DNA of 36,610 nt from a virus: IMG/VR virus record IMGVR_UViG_3300014913_000036, positions 1 through 36,610 of that record; one strand, written 5' to 3'. Below, in pieces: positions 28,632-36,610 of this stretch. The notes below the pieces were generated by a model. It did no database searches, was not told where the DNA came from, and saw only the letters and a list, made by a program, of their open reading frames with translations. How positions within the stretch are numbered: the stretch's first letter is position 1; every line of letters starts with the position of its first letter. The translations under genes and the position numbers were made by a program.

Positions 28632-28864
28632 TTTGCAATTAATAAATAAACATCATCTAGTCTGTTGCGGATATATTGAATATTCTCTTGGATAGTTTCA
28701 ATTTGTTTTTCATTAGCGATTACTTTCCCATCGGTTTCACTAAGATGTAACGAAATAGGAGTGAGCTTAGCAAAGAGCCAAAGATTAGCAACAGCCACAA
28801 CAATAGCGAGAATGGCGAACGATTTCTCGATAAACCATTTTTTAAAGGTAGTTTCATTCTTCAT
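28628..28864 (-). CDS. Single-TM coiled-coil protein of the lysis cassette
   Basis: This 78-residue protein has one membrane segment near the N-terminus (about 15-33, FAILAIVVAVANLWLFA) followed by a heptad-patterned helix (43-75, ETDGKVIANEKQIETIQENI). Such proteins next to holins and endolysins can be accessory holins, antiholins or spanin-like. No lipobox or second spanin is present. Coupled by ATGA overlaps to the endolysin and holin-like genes. Confidence 0.6.
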   Translation of the reverse strand: MKNETTFKKWFIEKSFAILAIVVAVANLWLFAKLTPISLHLSETDGKVIANEKQIETIQENIQYIRNRLDDVYLLIAK

Positions 28865-29679
28865 TTTCCTAGCAATTTCTTTAACAAGATAACAACGAGT
28901 TGAATAAAATTAAGTTTAGAACAGTCCCGACTCAGAGTTTTCTCATACCATTTCCGATACTGGTTTCTTTCAGCTTCGGTTTTACTCACCAATTCTTTTA
29001 ACTTCACAATTTTCCTATTAGCAGAGTCTAGGTCTTTTGCTAAAGTTGAACACTTTTCACTTAATTCCTTATTTTCCCTCTTTAATTCCTTGATATTTTG
29101 TTCTAATGACTTCGTAAGAGTTTGGCAAGTGTCTAGGGTTTTACGAACATTCTCCAAATCCATCCAAGCACCATACATTTCACGGACATCACCTTCGGTG
29201 TATTTATCTTTTTCTTTTAAGAATTTGGTTATTTCATTCATAGGTGGCTCCTCTGGATTATTATAACTTTTTGGGACTAGAAAACCAATAACATTCGTAT
29301 ACCGATTACTTTCTAATTGGAATATCCTAGATGACCAGTTTTGAGCCCAGTTTTTAAGTATTCCTTTAGTAGAACCTTTAGCTACAATAGCGATGTGGCC
29401 CCACTTATTTGTTGACCACGGTTTCCATACAGCTATCCAACCCTCTTGGGGGATTAAGTCAGGGGTGTTATTTACTTTCTTAAACACCGTTCCCAAAGGA
29501 TTTGGGAAGTTAGACCAGTAACCATAAGCCGAACCCGACCCCGATGGTGGGGGACTAATTCCAAATACTTCTTTGATGTAAAGTTTACAGATAGAAAGGC
29601 ATTCACCTTTATATTGTTTGTCAGTAGGATAACCCTTTGATTGACCTAAGTATTTTTCTAAGAATTGTTTAAGTGTCAT
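28861..29679 (-). CDS. Endolysin with N-terminal CHAP domain
   Basis: This 272-residue protein has a CHAP amidase/endopeptidase domain (about 1-135) with catalytic Cys27 (GECLSICK), His95 (WGHIAIV) and a following Asn-rich strand (NWAQNWSSR) that can supply the third residue. A coiled coil (about 165-245) and a short hydrophobic/basic end (FIQLVVILLKKLLGK) follow, which may bring it to the membrane or wall. It would cut peptide cross-links of the host wall. It has its own promoter at 29714-29742. Confidence 0.85.
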   Translation of the reverse strand: MTLKQFLEKYLGQSKGYPTDKQYKGECLSICKLYIKEVFGISPPPSGSGSAYGYWSNFPNPLGTVFKKVNNTPDLIPQEGWIAVWKPWSTNKWGHIAIVAKGSTKGILKNWAQNWSSRIFQLESNRYTNVIGFLVPKSYNNPEEPPMNEITKFLKEKDKYTEGDVREMYGAWMDLENVRKTLDTCQTLTKSLEQNIKELKRENKELSEKCSTLAKDLDSANRKIVKLKELVSKTEAERNQYRKWYEKTLSRDCSKLNFIQLVVILLKKLLGK

Positions 29680-29713
29680 TTTTTATCTCTTTGACTATAT
29701 TTTTTTATAATTC

Positions 29714-29742
29714 ATTATAACTTTTAATTACATAAATGCTAA
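29714..29742 (-). promoter_or_regulatory. Probable lysis-cassette promoter TTAGCA-N17-TATAAT
   Basis: The minus strand has a perfect TATAAT (29714-29719), a 17-nt spacer and a moderate -35 TTAGCA (29737-29742) within the end of the adhesin gene. RNA would start near 29707, leaving a 28-base leader with a weak ribosome site before the endolysin ATG. Confidence 0.6.
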
Positions 29743-30906
29743 AAAACCACTATTGGTTTCAACTAATGATGTATCGTTTGTAGAATTATAGGTAGGTGAA
29801 GTTGTTCCACTGACAGACTTTGAATAGTGAACTGCCATGCGACCATCGCCACCATCGCCCCCCTTACCGTTACCGTCATTTGTGTTTCCACCACTCCCAT
29901 TTGTTGCCGTTATTTGGGTTGTCCCAAGCGTGATATCTTGTCCGACCACCAGCACTGACCCTGCCCCTCCACCACCACCTGCACCTCCTCCGTTTTGGTT
30001 TGAAGATCCTCCATTTCCGCCGTTTACTGTAATACTTGAGGATACAGTTATTGTCTTGGATATAAGTATCGTAATTCCGCCACCACTTCCACCAGCACCA
30101 ACCACCTCGCCAGTATTCGTGGTTATACCGCCACCTCCACCTCCTCCCATCACCATTGTTGTTAAATCCGCACTTCCAGCAGTCCCACCACCAGTTCCAA
30201 CAGTACCCGTATTAATCCCACCACCATTCGCTCCAGCTGTTCCATTCCCTCCACCACCACCAGATTGTCTGCCAAAACCACCAGTCGACATTCCAGCTCC
30301 ACCGCCATTTCCATTGGCACTAGAACTTTCTGAACCAGCACCACTTGTTCCACCACCCTGATGACCACCGTGTCCACTTGTTGCACCATACCTTTGATAG
30401 CCACCCTTAAAACCTCCGCCAGTAGTTGTTGTCTGCGTTGAACTAGACGATGTCCCAGTGCCTCCGCTTCCTGTTATCGCTCCACTTACAGTTATACTTG
30501 TCCTTCCACAAATTACCTCAATTCCATTCTTAGAACCATTCCAGGCTGTTATGGTGTGAGCATTTACCGTTACAACATCATACATTGGGATTTTAATTAT
30601 TTGAGCGCCCGATACATAAGCATAGTGTGTTTGTTCTTTGAGAGTTAGAGATGTAGTCCCGCCACCACTTGCAATTTTATTTATTTCCCATTGTCCAGCT
30701 CCAGTTCCTTGTGTTTGGTGAATTAAAACAATATCGCCGTTAGCTAGTCCAGTCCCTCCTGCTGTTAATGAAGTAGAGTTAATTGAGGCTGTACATGTTT
30801 CACGAGTATTTGGGTCTGATGAAATTGTAGCATTACCACCTGAACCATCGCCAAACGGTTTACCTGATATAACCCGGTCTATTTTTTGCCAACTATTTAA
30901 TGCCAT
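29728..30906 (-). CDS. Polyglycine-rich adhesin-like protein
   Basis: This 392-residue protein has a beta-rich N-terminal domain (about 1-145) and then a long glycine-rich part (about 145-350) with many GGG, GGAG and GNGG segments broken by short strands (ILISKTITVSSSITVNGG). It ends in a polar C-terminal strand. The pattern recalls polyglycine-II sandwich adhesins such as the gp38 tips of S16/T2-type phages, in which exposed loops between glycine helices bind the receptor. It lies with the fibre-like gene 30906-31736. The homology is by composition only. Confidence 0.65.
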   Translation of the reverse strand: MALNSWQKIDRVISGKPFGDGSGGNATISSDPNTRETCTASINSTSLTAGGTGLANGDIVLIHQTQGTGAGQWEINKIASGGGTTSLTLKEQTHYAYVSGAQIIKIPMYDVVTVNAHTITAWNGSKNGIEVICGRTSITVSGAITGSGGTGTSSSSTQTTTTGGGFKGGYQRYGATSGHGGHQGGGTSGAGSESSSANGNGGGAGMSTGGFGRQSGGGGGNGTAGANGGGINTGTVGTGGGTAGSADLTTMVMGGGGGGGITTNTGEVVGAGGSGGGITILISKTITVSSSITVNGGNGGSSNQNGGGAGGGGGAGSVLVVGQDITLGTTQITATNGSGGNTNDGNGKGGDGGDGRMAVHYSKSVSGTTSPTYNSTNDTSLVETNSGFLAFM

Positions 30907-31736
30907 TAAAAGTTATCTAAATAAGCAACTAAATCCCATTTACTATCAGTGGTATTGTAGAAAAAGCCACAATACATTGTTTTACCAGCTACGGTAGTTG
31001 TTGGTAGGTCAGTGTCCCCATCTCTGAATACTGCATTCCAAGTAATCGCTCTAGCTGTCCCGTCATCTTTTAGCCTAATTATCAGAGTTTGTCCTTGTGT
31101 TGGAGTTCCTGACGGCTGAGCGAAAGTAACCGCCTCTGCTTGAGCCGTAACCGTATACATATCGTAATCATCAGAGTTGATTGTGTGAGTAGCGGCCGAA
31201 GCGGAAGTTCCTACTCTTTTGGTTATTCTTTTATTAGTAAAGGTTACCGTCGATGTGGCTGTTGGAATACTACTATCCGCTATTGCTTTAGGTGTGACTA
31301 TTTTAGCGTCTTCTGTCCCTGTGTCTATTTCGGCTCCTGTAGCCTTTAGGGTAGTAACTAAGGCTGATTTGTGTGTTCCGTCTTGATTGTGTTCTACTAC
31401 ACCCCAATCAACCATATCATTCCAATTGTCAGCAGTCCAAAGTAATTCCACAACCGCTCCTGCACTATGTGCTTGGGCTGTTCCCTCAACTCCCCTAACC
31501 GCACTAACGATATTACTTCCACTAACTACACCAACGATTGTTTCCTCTAATGCGGAAGTCGAAGTTCCATTACTGTCTACCCTATCAATAACTAATGTAA
31601 CCGCTGTATCGGTGGGTAGATTGGTTGCCGAACTTAGTGGAATGGTTGTAACCGAATCATCAGCCACACCACCACTTCCTATCTGGCCGACCCATCGGCG
31701 AGCCAGTTTTCTTAATTTGTCTGTATTACTTGCCAT
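30906..31736 (-). CDS. Fibre- or spike-like tail protein
   Basis: This 276-residue protein is Thr/Ser/Ala-rich and beta-rich, with GVVSGSNIVSAVRGVEGTAQAHSAG (about 66-90), a segment typical of phage tail-fibre or spike N-terminal modules. It then has VEHNQDGTHKSALV and a beta-sandwich-like end. It would attach to the hub and carry the adhesin encoded just downstream, whose start shares a base with its stop. A strong AAGGAG site precedes it. Confidence 0.7.
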   Translation of the reverse strand: MASNTDKLRKLARRWVGQIGSGGVADDSVTTIPLSSATNLPTDTAVTLVIDRVDSNGTSTSALEETIVGVVSGSNIVSAVRGVEGTAQAHSAGAVVELLWTADNWNDMVDWGVVEHNQDGTHKSALVTTLKATGAEIDTGTEDAKIVTPKAIADSSIPTATSTVTFTNKRITKRVGTSASAATHTINSDDYDMYTVTAQAEAVTFAQPSGTPTQGQTLIIRLKDDGTARAITWNAVFRDGDTDLPTTTVAGKTMYCGFFYNTTDSKWDLVAYLDNF

Positions 31737-31745
31737 AATTTCTCC

Positions 31746-33746
31746 TTATGATACCCAATCAGACGGCACTCGTCTACTAACAAGTGTCCCCCTCGCCTGT
31801 AGGGATAAAATTGAATAACTAGTGTCTGCTGTAGTAGATGACACTTTAAATTGAATTGCATATAGTTTGGCTCGTTTTTTAATAGCCTTTTTTGTAATAG
31901 CCTGAGTAAAGGTGGAGGGGGTTTGGGTGTAATATACTGCCCACGAACCAGCTCCACCTTTAGAGTTATCGTTTGTAGAAGTCATAAAGAAATCCCCAAC
32001 TAAATCAGACCCCACGCCCGTGCTAGCACCAAAATTGTCTATAGTTGTTGAACCGATAGTAGTGAAACTGTTATCTTTGCCTATACCTAAAATTTTGAAA
32101 CTAATCGAACCTTTTGGTCTGCCTAATTCCAATACTGCATCCTTTAGAACTAACATATCTGTTTTGTGTTTAGATACTGGTATAAGGGGGGAGATGTAAG
32201 ACTGATTAAAAGCCGAACCCAAATCATTAGCATAATTCTCTGATAATTCTATTAACTTCGTCCCTGTCATAGGAACATATAAAAAGTGAGTATTACCCGA
32301 TGTATCTGTGTAGTCTAAAAATTGCCTAGCACCATTATTCCACGACCACGACCAATTCCTCCTTTCCATATCGTAAATTGCAATAGTGTCGTTTCCTGAA
32401 GTAGAGTTAGGAACAGAAATAAAAACTTTAGCGTCGTAATAATAAGCACAAATACTAGATATTTTAGATGATATTAAATTTCTCCAACTAGGACGGATAT
32501 TACTTGATAATTCCCGTGTTCTTAGAATACCGTAATAATTCTTTTCTGGACCTAAAGAAAACCACCCCTTTCTATTGGGGAACATCAAATCATTATCAGT
32601 AGCCACCGTCCCTAATATAGACTCTGTCCCAAACGAACCGATAACTTTAGTGGCCGAAGGTATAGAAAATGAGGTATCCCCTACGGTAGCGGTTGATATG
32701 TCTATCTGCCAAATAGCCCCCCTGCCGTCTGGGGTTTTACACAAAGCAGTCGCTACTCCTGAACCTGAACCAGTTTGATAATGTCGAACAACTATTGGCA
32801 TTTCCCTACCGCCTTTTTCTAGGTTAATCCACCCGCCTCCGTAAAAGTCTGAGAAATTACCTAAATATTGTCCTGTGCCTGAAAAATAAACTTTATATTT
32901 ACTATCGCTATCATTAGTCGCCCAAATCCTATTCCCTGACATACACATTGATTTAAACTTAGGAGCACCAGTGGTATTATCTTCTGGAACAACAACATAA
33001 GTATTGATATCTAATGAACCATTGTCGGTGTAACTTGTATCTATGGTAGAAGTTAATAATGCCTCGTCCCCCGACTCATCAGAAATATAAAGTTGATATC
33101 TATTAGCATTGGCTACGGAGTCCCAACTCCACACCACTTTATCTGTGCTTGAATTCCAGTTATCTCTGTCTTTATTCACACTTATAGAAGCCTCTGTCGA
33201 CCCTACCGTTTCACCTACATCGTTTAAGGCGGTTACTTGAGCATATTGGGTAAACGACCCACTTGATAACCCGACTAAAGAAGCACTAAGGTTAGCAGGG
33301 GCGGATATTTCAGTATATGAGGTTAGATTAGTCCCGTCATATCTAGCTAAAGTGTCCGTTCCATTAGCAATATAAAGGTAACCACTTATTTGTAAAAAAT
33401 AACACTGTAATCCTGCGGTAAAAGTAGCTCCTGTAACTTCGGTTAAATCTCCCCCGTCGGTAGACTTCCAAACCTTTCCATTACTGATAGTGATAAGTTC
33501 TGTTGTTCCATCTGATTTAACGAATTCACAAGCCCCGTCTATAGTAGAGGCGTGGTCTTTTCCATAATATGCTGACCCCCATTTAGTTGTCCAAACTCCG
33601 TCTTGGGTTTGTAACATATTATTGCTCTCAACCGCAAACTCCGAACTCATTCTAGCCTCATCTATTAAGGTATTAGTCCCGCCTTTGAATTTATCAACGG
33701 CTATCTCTATTTTTCGTGGTCGTATTTTACTTGCTGGTATTTTCAC
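31746..33746 (-). CDS. Tail hub/nozzle protein (P22 gp10/T7 gp12-like layout)
   Basis: This 666-residue beta-rich protein starts with FKGGTNTLIDEARMSSEFAVESNNMLQTQDG, the kind of opening found in tail-nozzle proteins of podoviruses. It has propeller-like repeats with GYLYIANGTDTLARYDG, then a fibronectin-like segment (about 150-240, PANLSASLVG to VVPEDNTTG), then more blades (DIYDMERRNWSWSW) and a C-terminal domain. It would form the stub tail tube and plug. It overlaps the connector gene by ATGA. Confidence 0.75.
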   Translation of the reverse strand: MKIPASKIRPRKIEIAVDKFKGGTNTLIDEARMSSEFAVESNNMLQTQDGVWTTKWGSAYYGKDHASTIDGACEFVKSDGTTELITISNGKVWKSTDGGDLTEVTGATFTAGLQCYFLQISGYLYIANGTDTLARYDGTNLTSYTEISAPANLSASLVGLSSGSFTQYAQVTALNDVGETVGSTEASISVNKDRDNWNSSTDKVVWSWDSVANANRYQLYISDESGDEALLTSTIDTSYTDNGSLDINTYVVVPEDNTTGAPKFKSMCMSGNRIWATNDSDSKYKVYFSGTGQYLGNFSDFYGGGWINLEKGGREMPIVVRHYQTGSGSGVATALCKTPDGRGAIWQIDISTATVGDTSFSIPSATKVIGSFGTESILGTVATDNDLMFPNRKGWFSLGPEKNYYGILRTRELSSNIRPSWRNLISSKISSICAYYYDAKVFISVPNSTSGNDTIAIYDMERRNWSWSWNNGARQFLDYTDTSGNTHFLYVPMTGTKLIELSENYANDLGSAFNQSYISPLIPVSKHKTDMLVLKDAVLELGRPKGSISFKILGIGKDNSFTTIGSTTIDNFGASTGVGSDLVGDFFMTSTNDNSKGGAGSWAVYYTQTPSTFTQAITKKAIKKRAKLYAIQFKVSSTTADTSYSILSLQARGTLVSRRVPSDWVS

Positions 33747-34408
33747 GAACCAAACCCCTCCTCTTCAGAAGTATTAAGCGTATCTTGAAACCAAGGTGGC
33801 ATTATATTCATAGTCTTCATTCCTTCCATTTTCTGTGAGGCAATCGAAGCAGAAGTTATATCTCCCTCATCTCGTCTTAGTTCTGATAAAGCATAAAAGA
33901 CTGCAAACATTGGGTCTGACATCTCAAAGGTATCTGAACCCGAACTTAATTTAGTTGCTTTTTTGTAATATGAATAATGGATATCGTATCCGCCCGTAAT
34001 TGTGAGATTGGGGTTTATTTCCAAAGTCGTAGTTGTAAACCAACAAACATAATCGGTTGAGTTTTCATATAACTGTTTTTCTTCTTGTTTGATTACCTTA
34101 AGGGCGGTTTTTGATGTTCCACTCCCTAACCACACATAACCTGAAGCGGCAAATTTGAAATCACTTGGTAAATCGTAAGCAAATGTAGAAGACGCTGTAG
34201 TTTTATCTCCGTCTGAGGCGTCTTCTAGTTTTACAAATAACTCATTCCACAAAACACCTTCTTCGGTTTCCCATAGATTTATGGCTATATTTATAAGCGA
34301 AGTCCAGTAAGTGTAATCGCTATCTCCACTTGTAGGAGGTGAATTATCCCCCTCGTAGATAGAGTTTATGTAACTTATGGCATTATCTAGTGTATTTATT
34401 ATTGACAT
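33743..34408 (-). CDS. Head-tail connector/adaptor-like protein
   Basis: This 221-residue protein is helical at the start (ISYINSIY then INIAINLWETEEG) with a beta-rich middle (YDLPSDFKFAASGYVWLG, LEINPNLTITGGYDIHYSYY) and a helical end (FAVFYALSELRRDEG). It fits the podovirus adaptor that joins portal and tail. It is the first gene after the terminator at 34423-34448, whose U-run ends 14 bases before ATG 34408. It overlaps the hub gene by ATGA. Confidence 0.7.
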   Translation of the reverse strand: MSIINTLDNAISYINSIYEGDNSPPTSGDSDYTYWTSLINIAINLWETEEGVLWNELFVKLEDASDGDKTTASSTFAYDLPSDFKFAASGYVWLGSGTSKTALKVIKQEEKQLYENSTDYVCWFTTTTLEINPNLTITGGYDIHYSYYKKATKLSSGSDTFEMSDPMFAVFYALSELRRDEGDITSASIASQKMEGMKTMNIMPPWFQDTLNTSEEEGFGS

Positions 34409-34422
34409 AGTTTTTTGACATT

Positions 34423-34470
34423 AAAAAAGACCGTCAAAACCGACGGCCTGTATCAATAGTCTTTTTGATA
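34423..34470 (-). terminator. Leader with hairpin plus intrinsic terminator before the tail operon
   Basis: On the minus strand a perfect 6-bp hairpin (TATCAA/TTGATA, 34451-34470) is followed by GGCCGTC-GGTTTT-GACGGTC (34429-34448; 7 bp with one G-T pair) and six T. It ends the LPD38 gene unit and lies 14 bases before the connector start, so connector transcripts must read through it. The layout is like the leaders at 3.8 and 16.4 kb, although the sequence differs. Confidence 0.78.
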
Positions 34471-34481
34471 ATTGGTAACTT

Positions 34482-34490
34482 AGTATAACA
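34482..34490 (-). promoter_or_regulatory. Extended -10 element TGTTATACT before the tail-operon leader
   Basis: The minus strand has TGTTATACT just after the stop of the LPD38 gene. No matching -35 is seen at 16-18 bases; a TTGACA seven bases upstream of TATACT is too close. A start near 34475 would put the hairpin and terminator in the leader of the connector message. Confidence 0.45.
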
Positions 34491-34491
34491 T

Positions 34492-36610
34492 TCATGTCAA
34501 GAACCCCCCTTTTGATACTTTCATTGTAGGTAATTTAGCTACCCTAATCTTTCTTATCTTTTTAGGTTGTTTGATATTGATAGCTTTGTATAGTTTCTTA
34601 TCCCTAACAATTTTAGAACTTGGTGCTTTGGTTAGTTTCAAAGGCTTTAATTTAACAGAACTCAATTTAGGCATTTTAACTTTAGATATTGTTATTTTTC
34701 GCCTAGTTACCTTTATTTTTCTGCCCTTTCGTCCTTTTCCCCCATAAGACTTAATCTTCCCACCGCTATTATATTTACTAACACTAACACCCATTTCACG
34801 CAATTTCTTAACTACACTTTTAGTTAATACTTTAGCCTCAAGCATTTTGTTTACCGTATCATTAAACTCTTTACCTTTAAGGCCTTTTAATTTACTACTC
34901 GCCCACTTAGCCCTTTCATCAACTGTTTGACCCCCACCTGATTTATATATATCTAATTGAATATCAAAGACTTGTTCGGGTCGTTCCTTTTTTATTTGTT
35001 TTAATAAAGCATTGGATTTATCAAACTCTGATTGTAAATCCTCAAGGCTTTTATTAGTTAATCCATATTGGCTTTTTACCTTTCTCTGTCGGTAGTTATT
35101 TACATCACTTAAAGCGTCTTTGTATAAAGTCTTTAAGTCTTCTGTTTCTTTGGGTAATTCTTGAGCATTAACTGCAAACCTAGATTTTTTACTCTTTATT
35201 TTGATAGTTTTGTTATCACCGTAAGTTTGACCGAAAAATCTTCTCAAAATAGGTATTTGGTTAACATCGGGTTTTTCTCCACGAGATAATTTGTCTAGTG
35301 TTTCTGTAACCATAACTGGGGTTTTTATCCCCCCTGCGAAAGTCCCCTCTAAGAAGTTTTGAGCCTTTAACGGGGAAACATTTAGTATTTTCCCTAATGC
35401 CTTATAGACATTAGGCGTCCATCTCTGATGTTGTTCTGACGGCGGTTTCTTCTCCAAATAATAAGGGACGATGTCTTTAGGTGAACCCTCTGGGGTTGTC
35501 TTGAATGTAGACTTATTCAACAAGTTTTCTAAAGTAGGCTTGAATGCTTGTGGTGTTATTTTCCCTATTGTTCTGACACCTATCTCCTTAAAATTAGAAC
35601 CACCACCAATTACTGGTGCGGTTTCACTCAATAAACTTAAGGCTAACTCCTTGAAATCTCTAGGCGAGTTACCAGCCATCCAAGTTACTAATTCTTCTGT
35701 TGGGTTGGCTACCAACGGGACGACATTTCCCTTAGGTATTTTTATATAATTAACCTTTCCGTTTTCGTCCCTGCCTGTAATTATTACGAAATTAGTATCC
35801 TTAACCCAAGTGGGTATTTCTTGCAATTCCGTAGAGTGGAATAGATTGTTGTATGCCGAAGTTACCAATGCTGGCAAACCTGCATAAGCACTCAATAATA
35901 AAGCTGTTTTTTTAGGGTTGCCTTTAACCGTTCTGATTAACTTATCAAAACCTTGAACTCCAACATTTAAAAACGGAATGACTGAATTGGCTGTTTTCAT
36001 TTTAGACCCAATACGAGCAAAGTCTAATGTCCCCTCTCTTGACTCTTTAGCTGATATAAGGGGGTTGCCTGTTTTCTCTATTGCCCTCTTGAATAAACCA
36101 AGCCTTGTGGGAACTTCTGAATACTCTCCGATTGTTTCTATACCCCCTACCGCCCAATCACTTAGTTTCTTTAGAAAGCCTTTCTTTTTGGTGGCATCCA
36201 TTATTTGTTCTTTAATCCCCTTTCGACCTGACATATTTTCAAAGAAGATTTGCCCACCGTGTTTCATCCACGACTCCATTAAATCATCGGAGCCTGTTCG
36301 GTTGTAATTTATCAAATGCCTCAATCCTCTAAAGTAATCGTAAAAAGGAACATATCCATACTTGGAGTTTATAGCGGCATCAAACTGGTCTTTAACTACA
36401 TTCGGTATCATAAAGTCTATATTCCTACCTGTAGCCCCTTGTCTTAATAATCTTGCTGGAACTGATAACATCTTAAATAATGTCCCTGCATTTTCTTCGT
36501 TTAGACCCTTAACAACATCAGCTATTTCTTTTCCTACTTTATAATTAACCTTTTTTCCGTTCTCCCAAACACTTATGGTGTCATTACCGACCTTTTTAGC
36601 AACGGGGAAC
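34492..36610 (-). CDS. Large polyvalent (LPD38-type) virion protein, C-terminal part; starts at 2327 across the join
   Basis: This is the rest of the 1440-residue protein. From about residue 785 it has SVPARLLRQGATGRNIDFMI, VKDQFDAAINSKYGYVPFYD, then EVPTRLGLFKRAIEKTG and FLNVGVQGFDKLIR, the run of motifs I associate with the LPD38 domain of large polyvalent phage proteins. A hydrophobic stretch follows (LLLSAYAGLPALVTSAY). The last 90 residues are extremely Lys/Arg-rich, as in DNA-binding or ejected tails. Such proteins may act inside the host soon after DNA entry. An ATG at 36471 is internal, not the start. Confidence 0.8.
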   Translation of the reverse strand, partial: FPVAKKVGNDTISVWENGKKVNYKVGKEIADVVKGLNEENAGTLFKMLSVPARLLRQGATGRNIDFMIPNVVKDQFDAAINSKYGYVPFYDYFRGLRHLINYNRTGSDDLMESWMKHGGQIFFENMSGRKGIKEQIMDATKKKGFLKKLSDWAVGGIETIGEYSEVPTRLGLFKRAIEKTGNPLISAKESREGTLDFARIGSKMKTANSVIPFLNVGVQGFDKLIRTVKGNPKKTALLLSAYAGLPALVTSAYNNLFHSTELQEIPTWVKDTNFVIITGRDENGKVNYIKIPKGNVVPLVANPTEELVTWMAGNSPRDFKELALSLLSETAPVIGGGSNFKEIGVRTIGKITPQAFKPTLENLLNKSTFKTTPEGSPKDIVPYYLEKKPPSEQHQRWTPNVYKALGKILNVSPLKAQNFLEGTFAGGIKTPVMVTETLDKLSRGEKPDVNQIPILRRFFGQTYGDNKTIKIKSKKSRFAVNAQELPKETEDLKTLYKDALSDVNNYRQRKVKSQYGLTNKSLEDLQSEFDKSNALLKQIKKERPEQVFDIQLDIYKSGGGQTVDERAKWASSKLKGLKGKEFNDTVNKMLEAKVLTKSVVKKLREMGVSVSKYNSGGKIKSYGGKGRKGRKIKVTRRKITISKVKMPKLSSVKLKPLKLTKAPSSKIVRDKKLYKAINIKQPKKIRKIRVAKLPTMKVSKGGFLT
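36488..36610. repeat. Terminal direct repeat, right copy (circular overlap)
   Basis: This is an exact copy of bases 1-123. Removing one copy gives a circular genome of 36,487 bp in which the LPD38 gene is uninterrupted. Confidence 0.95.

Noticed and set aside
29837-30361. Plus-strand Pro-rich frame of 174 codons
   Set aside because: It is the antisense shadow of the glycine-rich adhesin (Gly codons read as Pro) and has no ribosome site or promoter.
1-36610. Reassigned UGA code
   Set aside because: Many genes with clear downstream partners end in TGA within ATGA overlaps, so TGA is used as a stop.
1-36610. Temperate lifestyle
   Set aside because: No integrase, excisionase, CI-like repressor or partition gene was seen; the only early regulators are very small HTH proteins.

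Overview
The window is the genome of a tailed bacteriophage, most likely complete. The first 123 bases are repeated exactly at the end (1-123 = 36488-36610), and one large reading frame runs out of the left edge and back in at the right edge in the correct frame. The sequence is therefore best read as a circular assembly of 36,487 bp. It is AT-rich, uses TAA, TAG and TGA all as stops, and has many strong Shine-Dalgarno sites, so the host is a bacterium with the standard bacterial code. I cannot name the host. I see no integrase, partition system, DNA polymerase or tRNA, so lysogeny is not supported. The portal, scaffold, N4-gp56-type coat protein, connector, hub protein and large polyvalent internal protein, with no tail sheath, tail tube or tape-measure gene recognised, suggest a podovirus-like particle.

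The genome has two oppositely oriented halves that diverge from about 19.63-19.75 kb and converge at about 28.4 kb. The minus-strand late half, in order of transcription, is: a CxxCxGxG zinc protein and a DnaD-like replication initiator (19.6-18.7 kb); terminase small and large subunits (18.3-16.8 kb); two small paralogues; portal, two small proteins, scaffold and coat protein (16.3-12.3 kb); three small proteins and a tail fibre (12.2-9.1 kb); a seven-gene sugar cluster with a split transketolase, an SDR epimerase, an FkbM methyltransferase and three glycosyltransferase-like proteins (8.9-3.8 kb); two virion-type proteins and the 1440-residue LPD38-type protein crossing the junction (3.8-0 and 36.6-34.5 kb); connector, hub, fibre-like and polyglycine-rich adhesin-like proteins (34.4-29.7 kb); and a lysis cassette of CHAP endolysin, single-TM coiled-coil protein and holin-like protein (29.7-28.4 kb).

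The plus-strand early half (19.7-28.0 kb) holds a 47-residue HTH protein, a probable single-strand annealing protein, a YqaJ-type exonuclease, a membrane-anchored lytic transglycosylase, two YopX paralogues, a DUF5658-like membrane protein, a NinG-like protein and many small genes joined by ATGA overlaps. Recombination-dependent replication that borrows the host replisome is the likely mode of replication.

Three non-coding signals stand out. First, a 154-nt stretch (23004-23157) in the largest early intergenic gap can fold into five perfect helices, including a pseudoknot. Second, three late transcription-unit boundaries (16.4, 3.8 and 34.5 kb) carry promoter, hairpin and intrinsic terminator, then a start codon immediately after the U-run. 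This leaves no room for another promoter and implies read-through or antitermination control. Third, two early promoters share an almost identical spacer containing ATTAGTAA, also found twice in the divergent control region, which looks like an operator for the small HTH protein.
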